Positions 47,401-59,400 of a stretch of DNA of 64,000 nucleotides are shown one piece after another (within the stretch, counting starts at the first letter, position 1; every line of letters starts with the position of its first letter). The position numbers and the translations under genes are program-made. The stretch covers positions 1 to 64,000 of the forward strand of contig JASANE010024733.1 of assembly GCA_030248225.1 (NCBI GenBank), written 5' to 3'. The notes under the pieces are model-generated. The model was not told the DNA's origin and did not search any database. It worked only from the letters and a program-made list of their open reading frames with translations. The stretch is from Trileptium ribeirensis (Eukaryota; Nematoda; Enoplea; Enoplida; Thoracostomopsidae).

Positions 47401-50400
47401 GCTTTTAAGCTGTGCATCCCTAGCGCATTCAGTGCCCCTCTGTGGCTCTGTGCAGATGTTTCTCGTTACGCCCGTGTTTTGAATAAATTACTATCAAAAT
47501 AATGATTTATTTCGGCGATATAGGCGTATTTGCATAACTAGCATCTGTCTGCGCTCAAGCTTATCGAAGTATAGTCCTAATATGGATAAGATTACGGGAA
47601 TCGTGCAAAAGTGAGATAATTTTTTAAAATTAAATGCTGCTACAATAGTACTTGGTCTTTTGACCAATCAAAGTCCCTTAATGAGAATAGAACACTAACA
47701 ATACATTATCAGAACCGTTGCTGCCGGTGCCGTGTTGTGATAATAACATTAAAAAATTTCTCGTTTTCAAAACTATAGAATCCTTAATACTTTATTCGAT
47801 GATATCACCATTACTATATAACTATGTATATATAAATATAATAATAATAAGAAACTTTAGAAGAATTTGTAGCTTCATCTGCTGTTTTGTGGAACCCTAT
47901 GTTAACATAATGGTACTCTCTTTTAAATCATATGTAAGCACTATCCTCGAATATTGTTCAGAATCACAATCTATATCTTTTATCAGATACAGACAAGCTA
48001 GAGTGTGTTCAGCGCTATTTCATGCAAAGTACAGTAATCGCCAGAAATGAGTGTCACCTTTTGAACGAACGAACATCGAACAAAATTTATTTATACTCGA
48101 ACATGTTTTGAACAAACTTCGAACAGCCCACGAACAAATTAAAAAAAATCGGGCCAAAATTTCGAACACATTTCCAACAAAATGCGAGCAAAATTCTCGA
48201 ACGAACGGACTTCGAGCGTACATCGAACGAACAGCACTCATTTTTGGCTAGTACTGTATATTCGGTCGCGATCGCTTTCAGCTGAGGTCATATCAAACCG
48301 TGTGTTACTCCTCGACGTGGTGCCGCTAAAGTTTCGGCGCTTGAAAACGACCTAAATATGACATTCAAATGCTCAAAGTCTGAAGGAAGATTATGTCAGA
48401 ACATCCTGTCTTTTTCATAGTGTACTCAAACTCGTGGTCATAGTGAAAAGCTGGTTGAACACAAATTTCGTACTAATCTGTATCGATATCGTTTGCTAAT
48501 CGCGTAGTTTATTGTTAGAACTCTGTACATGAGGCACGGTGTTCATTCTCTGCCCTAAAGTAGAAACATTTAGGTAACTCCTGGGAAAGAACTAAGGCAG
48601 TTATAGCAAGTCAGTTCAGTGGACACTATTGTACTATAGCTAATTCTACTGCAAAAAAATCAGCAACCAAAAAGTAAACATTTGGATATTATCAATATAC
48701 TAACTGTTTGAGTTAGTACATTGAATTCAGAAATTTAATAAATTACTGCGCTGATAAACAAATTAGGTTGACAATTGGCTGTGTTTGAAGATTTAATTAG
48801 TATGAATGAACTGCTAGAGTTTCTCTTAAGATTAACTTCGAGATTTTAAAAGAGATAAACAACTAATTTTCAAAAGTAGGGTTAGACAAGAAGTCATAGA
48901 TATCTGGCAAATACCATGCAAGTGGAATGTTGTGCAAAACAGCATCTCCGATCATAGGTATATAGAATTTAAATTGAGGATATCAATTCCGAGATGTATT
49001 ATAATAAACTAGATAAAGACAAATATTTGGAAATTTTATAAAATAATCGTAGTACGTTTTATGCAGAGGAAGTAAGCGGTAATATAGAGGCTTTAGACCT
49101 AGCAGTTACTCCGGTAAAAAGATCTATGTTGGGTGCAAAAATGTTTAAAAGAGGATGGCAAATCTTTGAGGAAGACGCTTACAAGATTACATCTCATTGC
49201 TGTTGGATATCCAAACGACAGCAATTGGAATAAGTACAAATAATCCTTAAGAGAATATAAATATATTATCAGGCAAGCCAAAAATTGTAGTTGGAAAATA
49301 TTCTGTTTAGGCATTGAAGCTACAAATGAAGTTATTAGATTAACCAAGTGTCTAAAGAGCACTAAATGATAAACTTTAGGCATGATTTGCAAACATGACG
49401 CACAGTTAATGCACAGAAGAGAAACTATATTACAAGTGTTAAGGTCCTTTTTTCTGACTGTGAGGAAAAGGAGCCTTTAGATAAATTTCAGAAGCCATGT
49501 AGAATTCATAGCACAGGCAGATTCATTGGGGACAAGATATCTGACTGGCATGTCGAACAATTCGCTTTTGGCTGAACAGCGGAGAGAAGTCTTAAAGCAG
49601 CTCAGTCTGAGGAATAAAATTTACATCAGGTGGTTACTGGGCCATTATAATTCAGGTAACGAGATAGCAGATAAGTTGGCATAACAAAGCATTGAAATAC
49701 AGTTTATTGATCATGAACGCTTCAATGACATTTCTGGAAAGCATTTCAGGACCTCTATAAAACAGCAAACGCACAGGATATTTATAAGCAGATGGACAAA
49801 ATTTTTTATAGAGCAACAAAAAGGTTTCTTAAGGAACCAAGTATTGACTTGGATTAGATAAGAATCATGTTAGGCAATGTGTTCAGGTAATAAGGACACA
49901 GCCAGGTTGCTGGTTATGCGTGAGAGCGGTAGCTCATGTACTAGGATGTGCACTAATTGCAATTTTATAGAAACCATAGGTCATAATTCAGGGCACATAT
50001 GATTTTAAGGAAGTAAGACAAACTGTCTAGCAAAACAGAATTGAAATCTGCAGGTATCTCTATGCTTGTCATTAGGTCATTACATAATTACATAAAAAGA
50101 ACAGCCAGGCTGTTGTAACAGGCAACATTAAGGTAATTAGCTCAGCGCTTTAGACCCAGAGTCTAATCGCCTTTTTGCATGAGCTATCACCTTTTGCACT
50201 AGCAGCTTTGAAATTCCGGTTTTTCTCAAATTTTCGGATCTGCCCCGATTGCCACATGGGTGTAGGTCACCATGTGCATATCTAATAACAGTTATTGAGG
50301 AAAAATTTTAGCTACGCAGAAAAAAATTGGACATTTTAGCTAAAATATATAAAATTTGGCATATTTGCTTAATTTGGTTTAACGGAGTAGAATTCGGCAA

Positions 50401-53400
50401 TATTTTACGCAAGTAAGAATGAATAATATACCTAAACGTATGTTTGCATCTAAACCGCTGATTTTGTCTGGTTGGTATTAAGATTATACTTATGTAAATT
50501 GGTGGGTTTGTGGGCAAATTTAAATTAAAGTTGGCATTTCCCCTTAATATACTCAAAATAACCCTGAGTGCTACAGACAATGCATTTCGATCAAATTTTA
50601 TGTACTTTAGACCGATTGGAAACAAAAAATTTTCGAAGAGGCGGTGACCCGGGGGAGTCCAAAATTTTGCCAGGGGGCATGAACCAGGGGGAATGGAAAA
50701 ATGCCAGGACCCCCACCCCCAATTTGGAGAGCCCAGTGAGATATCGAAAATTATATTTTATTTGACTAAGAAATTGCATTAAGAGCGTTAAGCACAATAG
50801 AGCGCCGCCTAGTTTTGACGGGTAATCATTTGACGATCAAACAACACTAAATCGACGGTCATTTGACTCTTATTTTGACATGGTACCTATGGTATGCATC
50901 CAGCGGTTATTTTTACGCGCTACCTGTTTAGCGCAAATTTTGAGTTGGGTCTAGCGATATCTGCTTGACGGTAAAAGGACTTGAGCAGCATCTGTTGGGG
51001 TGGGATACAACTTTCGGCCTGCTGGGTCTTCAGGCCGATGCTTTTCTAACAAATTTCCTTTAATGTTTTTACACAGATATAAAATTATATACTATATTTG
51101 GCACAGTCGCCTTTTGGTAATTGCTGCTACTCAGATTTATTGTTATACACCATATTTCATAAACATTGAGCATATTCAAATATACATTACGCACCAGAAA
51201 GGTCGTCGCATTTCGAGCGAACTGGTGCTCGCTCGAAATTTCGAAACTATATGAATAATTAATTCCATTTTGGAGCTAAATTATTTTGAGCTCATCTCGA
51301 GCGAGTTGAAAGGGCGCGACAGTCATTTTTAGCGCGTACTGTACTTCAAATAATACTTATGTGACAAATTATTTATTGTAATGTTAAACATTTTCATGCA
51401 AAGTTAATTTCGAAATTTTGAATCCTTTTTAAAGTGCTTTTGCCTGTAAAACATTGTTTGCCTTGATTCACAACTTTCATTTGACTCGTTCTCGCTGCAA
51501 ATTAATGATTTTTGTTCAAAAGTGAATATTAATGCTAATAGTTTTGAAATTTCTAGCGAGCCACCTGCTCGTTGAGAAATTACTTTCGTTTTGCTTGCAG
51601 AGACCGTACAAGATCTTGGTTAGATTATGCTAATTTAAATTTATGTGATCTGATTCTAGACTGTCTATTCTACATTTTCGAAGCGCTGGAGAGGAAGATA
51701 TCATTTGAACGCATTGTTGCTTTTGCCAAAATCATTTCTTATTCATTTCCAGCTTTGCGAGATAAATGGGCTTTGAAGTATCAGTAGGTTTTAGATTTTT
51801 AGCTTGTGGTTTTTCACTGCGTGAATGTAATTTATCAGTTTCAATGTGTTCTAAAGCGGTCTTCAGCGTGTCGTAAACCAGTTTTCATCGAGGTTTGTCT
51901 GCAGCTGATGTCGATGTTGTTAGTTGTCACGCAGAATTAGCAGTGACGCACGGGAAACAGTGAGTCCAGCAATGTCATTGCGTGTATCAACGTACTACTG
52001 ATTTATTGCTGTAGCCTTCTGTCCCAACAAGTGCTATTAGGTTAACATTTAATGCGTATTTATCTTTGGCACGGCGGCTTTGCTAGGTTTTGTGCTAGAT
52101 TTTATTGCTATTGATTTAGTTTGTGAGTAAATGCGGTGCAATTTTAGGTAATTAATGCACAAAACGCACTCGGATTATCTAGGCGCACGAATTTTGCACT
52201 ATGTCTTGACGAACCTGCCTAAATATAACATACAATGTGTTGTTATATGGCCAGAATTATCCATTGGAACCAGCTTGTTCAGCTCAATTTTTCTTTGAAA
52301 CTAGAAAGCGCTCATGGAGGTTCGTGAATGAAATGAGTGACACTTATGTTTGAAGTATCACAGCTTCATTTTATTTCGAATCAACTTGCTCTTATTGATT
52401 TTTGCAATACGTTTGGAGGTCCCGTGAGACTTTTGCAGTAGCCTTTATAGCGTTATTTTATTTTTTGCGGTATGATTTTGCTAAGATAATATACTGTAAG
52501 ACGTTAAACGTGTTAGGGTTAGACGTAAAAGCGTAATTTTGCTTAGTGTACTCAGTGACATGATTTTCATTATAGGATAACCAGTATCTGAGGGAAGGTA
52601 CATTGGGAACAGGTACAGAATAACATAGAGTTTTCTTTATCCCATTAGCTCTTACATGGATTTGTTACGTATGAATTTACACGGGAGATAACTCACTGAC
52701 GCACGGTTTGCACTATACAGTTAAGCTCAGAAAATTTTATTTTCGGTAATAATAATAATATTCTGGCTAGTCCAATCATCGGAAATTATAGCCGGGGGCC
52801 TGAGCCGTGGGCCCCCGGCTCACACGTCGGGGGGTGCCGCATTTTGCCGTGGCGCCAATTTTTGCCGGATTTTGTCGCGTTTAGAGGTTAATTTTTGTCA
52901 GCAGGGGGCTTTGAGCCGTGGGGTACCCGAATATTTGCCTGGAGTACCTTCGTTTTGCAGGGGGGGCAGCCGAAAATGCCGCACCCTCCCAGTTTGGACT
53001 AGCCAGATATTATTATGCTATAACATTATTATTATATATATTATGATATTTTCTAGGCTTGGATTTACACCCTATACTTGCTGGTGATAAGTCACTTATC
53101 AAACCTGCATCAGGATTCAACAGGCTAACTTATCAAACATGCATCAGGATTCAACAGGCTTTTTTTTCAAAATGGACGCTCGGTCTGATCACATATTTCT
53201 CTGGCCATGATTAGACATTTCTGGGTCTGGAACAGGAATATGTGTGTATTTACACAGAAGTCGTAACGATAATAAATACACATTCACAGATCCATATATG
53301 TCCATCTGCAATGAGGTCCTGAACCAACTGCCCTCGCGCGCGAAAAAAATTCAGTAATTATGAGCCGAAATTACAAAATAATATAGTAAAGAAAAGTTGC

Positions 53401-56400
53401 GAATTATGAATGAAAAATTACTTTAATAGAAAATTATGTCAAATGATTTAAATCAAAACCTTACTGGGTCTAGCTTGGGTCTGATTAAAAAGTTTTGGGG
53501 CTGGACCCACGCGCGATCCCAATAAAAAACGCAGGTAACGGAAATACCTGCAACGCTATTGATGGTAAAGAACACTTCTATAATGCTTTCGTCAACAGTT
53601 AACTACATAATTACTATTCCCGCATTATTGAATTCAGAGTGTAGTGATTGAACGAGCGAAGCGAAGAATTCTTACTAGCCGTGGCAGTGGTGAAATTTGA
53701 CAGTGCCCGTTTTGGGGTTTTAGGGTGACACACGCATAAATCAAATTTTGGTTGGGTGGAATGATTCGTGCAATACTCATTTGAAAGCTTGGGATTGGTG
53801 CCCTATAGCTTGGCACGAAGCCGGATTTCAATATCTTCCGGCTAAAAGAGCTCGGGTCGGAACCTGAAAAAGCACCTTACTTTATTGTAACTCGACAAAC
53901 GGTGTAGATGGTCGAGGCTTTCGTGTGTATGGGCAGTACAGCAGTATTTTGGAAACAAATCAAGTTGTCTGGCTACTATTTTGTTGCTTTCTCTTTTGCA
54001 ACATTGAGAAACGCTGTTGTTCAATTACATAACCTATGTTCGACCAACCTTGGAATATGCGTCTTCTCAATGGTCCCTACGTACAGTCACGGCCAGAAAT
54101 AAGTGCAAAATAATCGATCGAAATTTCGATCGATTTCGATTAAACGAAATTTCGAGCGATTTCGTTCGTTTTCGATTTTTGCGCAATTAGATAAATTTCA
54201 AAATTTTAAAATTTCGATTTTTTTCGATTAAACGAAATTTCGATCGATTTCGATTAAACGAAATTTCGATCGATTTCGATTAAACGAATTTTCGATCGAT
54301 TGCGATTTCGATCGATTTCGATTAAACGAATTTTCGATCGATTGCGATTTCGATCGTTTTCGATTGCACTTATTTCTGGCCAGGACTGTAGTTGAGCGAT
54401 TCTAACACTACTTTACAAATGTTTCAACGACAACTAGAAACACACAGGAGAACTGTTGTGCTGTATTGAGCAAGTACCTAGGGCGTGTGGCAACCTGCTG
54501 AAGCTACGCAAGCCTGAATGCAAAACAAATGGTTTGAACCATGTCTTCCCCAGTCGTATTATAAACATTTGATACAACTTACCCGCACAAGTTGACAAAA
54601 GAAATTTCGTTACAGCTTTAGACTTGAGAACTTTTAAGTCATTCTCACCCAAGTTGACCTCTAGCTCCGAAATTTTCTAATTATTGGCCCAGTTATTGAG
54701 CGAAGCGTTTTTATTTTCTGTATGAGAGTAAAAAGGTCGATGTCCGTTCGTTCGTTCGGTCCGACGGATCTCAAGAACCACTGAACGGATTTTAAAAAAC
54801 TTTTTTTTGTTTGAAAGCCTATCATGTCAGAGTGTGCACCTAATATTTGGGAATAAAAAAATTTGAGTGGTTAATTAGTAATTAGCTAATTAGTTAATTT
54901 TATGCAGCTGAAATAGAGAATTTTGCAATATTTGTGTATTTATTGAAATAGAGTCGTTTCGATCAAACCATTATAGCGTTTTTTGGGTCGAAGAATTCAA
55001 ATATATTTTTACCAATGATAAAGCCCTATGCAATGTAGTTACAAGAACATAAAATTGAGTACATTCGTAATGCCACAGCCCAAACTCCGCTCACAAATGT
55101 AGTTCCACTACCGCCTAGTTTTCTAGTTATTGCCGAGCTGGACCCTGTAAAATTTTGGCGTAGATTTGGGCTTGACAAAATTGTCTTTCAAAGATAACTA
55201 TTTTTCCTTCAAATTCCAGAACTCTTCCTTACAATGATTTTGTAAATTTGGGTCATAGTTGCTATAATTTTCCGCGTGTCTTCGGTGCGCGGGGGGGGGG
55301 GGGGCAGAAGGAATCGGTACCAGAGCTCATTGGAAATACACATACACCTGTAAATAATGTGTATTTATTTTTGTTACAATTCGTGTGTGCATACTGCCAT
55401 TTTCCCGCTCCAGACCCAGAAACGTTTAATCAGAGACAGTCTGAACCCTGCGAACATTTTGAAAATACCTTGCCCCTAGCACTACATGAAATACTATAGA
55501 AATATAGGAAATGCAAGCGATGTGTGTTTACACCTATTTTCCTGCTCCAAAATCAGAAACGTTTAGTCAGACCCAGTCTGGACCCAGCGAACATTTTGAA
55601 AACCTGTCTGTAGTACTACCTGGAATACGATAGAAATATACAGCTGGCTAAAATTCGTCTATTTTCAACGATATGACATAATAATAGTTTAATTACCTTT
55701 CGCCTCTTCTGTCGGTAATATCATTCACTTCCTTGTTTAAATTTACCTAATCATAAAAACGTATGGTAATGCTCTGCTAACACAAATAAGCATGCTTGTG
55801 CGGACGAGGTTTAATGAATATTCAGTCTCAAATGGTATCAACGGATTTCATAACCAGAGCACTACACTAATGCTAAAGTCTTGTGAACTCTGGTTCGACG
55901 AGAGTTCCCCGAGAAAACACTATATATAGTGTCCTATCTCGAATTAAGCTCTAGAAATAGGTTTTTGGCAACATATTTTGCATAGTATGGTTATAGGCAT
56001 CAATCTATAAACGTCGTGTAAAGGCGTCGAAAATCGTTGATTTCTGAAATCAGTCACTAGATTCGACTTTTTCATCAAGAAGTAACGTGTCAACGAAATT
56101 TTCTGATGGTGTTAAATTTGCTACCAGTCGACGCGTCCTGAGCCATTATCGGGGAGGAAATTTGTCGTTTATCGATGCTCAGAGCCAAGGTTGTGCTCTG
56201 AGTTATGGCTAAAAAGCCGGTCAAATTTGACTTATTTCAGAAAAAAAGTCGGGACTTGGAATTGTTTTGGACGTGCGCTAATTTTTTTTGTTTTTGAACT
56301 TTTTTCCATTAACTAAAATCAAACAAAATATGTTTGCTCGATGTATGGGTGCAATGGACCAAATTAAAAAAGAATTTTCATTTTAACATACATTAAAAAT

Positions 56401-59400
56401 GGTGAACCACTCTCAAGTTATACGTGATTTCGGAGTTTAGTGTAACGTAGTGAAGACTGTGTGTTGTAAAGCTGAAATCTTTTAAATTCTGTCTGTGTGT
56501 GACCGGTCATAACTCGGGAACGAATTGCCAATTTTCTCATGATCTTGGGCTCATTCAAACCGGCATGGTCGATTCAGAGGTCAAAATTATGTTTTTTACC
56601 ACATTTTAGTACCCTTCGCGGAAGCAAGGTTATTTTTATTTTAACTTTCGAATTTTTTCTCTCGTTTTTATTTGATAGTAAGATGATAAATTGCGATGCC
56701 TCTTTTTTGTTTTCCCATTAGGGTTCTTGTTCTTAAGTTATGGGTTTCGAGGTATGGCACCCTCGAGGTTCCTTGACTCAAAATGCGAAAATTTGTTATG
56801 ACGTCCTGGGCGGCTGAAAAGTTTCTCTTGCGGGTTTTCGGGCATTGGAAACTCATTGCCGGTGTTACTTTTGTTCTAACTTGTAAGGTATTGTGTGGTA
56901 TCCACATATTATAGAATATCGACATATGCTATCGAGAGTTGTTTGGCTGTGCAAAGACGTAGGTGTACCTATGATTCATTACGCTCTGCAATCTTGATAA
57001 AGTTACTATTTGGTACTTTGATCTGATTTTGGTTATTTTTCACGATTTACAGAATTTGAGCGAATTTATCTTTCTAACCAAGGAAAAATTAAAAAATCCC
57101 ATGCGCTAAGTTTTTTGTATTTGTCCGAACAGTAAAAATCATGGAGATATTTTAAAATTGACTGTCTGGATACACTTTGAAAATAATGCCGTGCAGTTTG
57201 GACAAATTCCTAAAAATTTTAAGTCCAGTAGTACCTAAATGGTTGTGATTTATTATTTTGGCCCGATTTAGGTAAGTAGACCTAATTTTTGGTCAAAACT
57301 TGCTTGTTGGCAGCCTTATTTTATTCAAAGACTGCATCTGTGGCGTCCTGTTGCATTCCGATGGCTCTTTAACTCTCCCCCTCAACTAGATGATACTTAA
57401 AATTTAACTGATTGTCACTTTTTGGTCAAATCTAGTTATTTACATCTGGTTTTTTGTTTCTGGTTTTAGTTTCGTACTTAGCTTGCCCAACGTGCGATTT
57501 AAGACCGACAAAAAATAAACTTTATCCTTCAGAGAATATAATAAAAAACCTCTTTTCCACAGAGGTTCGACGTTCTGCTTATTTTCGATATTTTACTGAG
57601 TGAGATATTTTTCTAAAGGTTTTCGGTGTCCTACTTGTTTTCAATATTTTAGTGAGTGATGTAACTAACGTCATTGCTATGACAGAAAAAAGCATTGTCA
57701 GTTTATAACACACCTATAAAAATTGAACACACAATTTTATATAGTTAGAATTTTAAGATATACTTGTAAGACGTTTTTTAGTTTGAGACATGATTATATA
57801 ATATAATCCACGATGCTTATTTTAATCATAAGGCCTCACTTATAGCTTCTAAATTTGAAATCGTTTAGACTTGTCTTATGGTGATTGATACATCTTTGTC
57901 GCATAACAGCACTGTTTGCACTGTGTTTTCTTGCATCTTGAATTTTTATGTAACATTTTCATTTTAGCTCTCTACTGCGGATGCATTTATCAGAAGTTCA
58001 CGTTGATAAGCTTAAACGGGTATGTGAATGAGTTATTTCGGACTGTAATGTAGGTGTAAGTTATTGATAGCGAATAGCTATATATATGGTACACAGGTCT
58101 TAAATTATATAGTTGATTTGAAACTATTAACACTCAAGCACAGACTCTGTAAACGCGCTGTAGTTAACAGCCGTTGATTTGTTACTCTTTGGTAAATTCA
58201 TAGTTGTAGGTCGTATCATAGGTATTTTATAACGTCAGTATACACACATTCCCAGCACTGGCTGGAATTTTTCAATGTTGGATCCAGTTCCTTGCCGGGT
58301 GTATTGAAAAGCACTATTCAGAGCTTGTTGTATACACAGTTTTAGCGATTCGTTATCATCGTCGTGATAATTATTATGTAGGGATGTATATAGCATATGA
58401 TTGAAATGGAGGCCAATATTTCGAATTGTTTTCGTTTGATTCACCCCTTTTGCGTTAGCTTAAATGTGGTGGAATATTTTGATAAACATGAAATCCAATT
58501 AAAAAAATCTTAGTTCGGAAACCACTTCAGCCAAATATGTATTTTGCACAAGGGTTCCATGTATCTATCTAGTGAAGGTATACTAACTATGTATGCACAA
58601 CGGCCCCTCTCTACTGAAGTGTGTGACGCTGTTCAAATTTTTCACTTTGTCGCCCGTGGTACATCGCGGTGGATTTATATATGAAGGATATTGTGGGTCG
58701 CAAACATGTCAATATTATAATACTATTGTCAATATTAAAACTGAGCCACCGAAGCGAGCGGATTTCCTACTGAGAGCGCTCATGAGAAAATTCTGGAAAT
58801 TTCTTTTTGTCTGTAGCTGTGTTTCATAACTCATCTTCCGGTGGGTGGATTTCGGTAAAATTTTTTTGGTTTGATAGCAAAAGTGATAACGATGTGCTCT
58901 TTAGTTGAACCGCCGTCGCTAGCTTCCGACTGAAAATGGCAAAAATAGGTTTTTAAGGTGCTCTTTACCAAATCTGATCACACGCTTACAATTAGCGCTT
59001 ATTAGGTTATCAAGCACGTTGGGTGCGCCGGCTTTGTTATCTAGAGAGCAGCTTGACTACCTTTTCATGGGGTTTAAAGTGTTTCACAACTAACTGGATT
59101 TCTAAAATGTGTGTTTTCATTTGTTTGATTATGTATTGCGTATAGTGCGCCAAGTATGGTCTATATATAGGTTTTTGTACGCGCATACGTTGGTTTGGTT
59201 ATGGAAAGACCAACACAAATAAACACTTTATAAAAACCTTTGATTGTGACAAACTCTAATCACTAAATTAAGAGTAGTTTCAAAATAAGTTCTATCGTGA
59301 AAGTGGGTTTCGCGGTTTGATTTTTTAAATACCTTGGCACCGTAACCTCAGAGAAATCGAAATATACGTAAGTAGTTGCTAGGCTTTTCAGCTCAACTAA

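Larger units (their letters stand above)
46281..51659 (+). other. Intron 5 of the CABIN1-like gene
   Basis: 5.4 kb. It contains two LINE remnants (47.9-48.6 kb with a MITE inside, and 49.1-50.0 kb) and a family D partial copy. A GC-richer open segment at 46702-46824 ends in a donor-like GTATGT but does not fit the protein. Confidence 0.6.
51778..57967 (+). other. Intron 6 of the CABIN1-like gene
   Basis: 6.2 kb. It contains an inverted-repeat element (52.8-53.0 kb), a 34-bp tandem repeat, family A copy 3, a LINE fragment with MITE 2, family B copy 5, a poly-G run with a 137-bp tandem duplication (55.3-55.6 kb), a family C/E partial copy and family F copy 2. 52000-52740 shows nothing recognisable. 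Confidence 0.6.
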
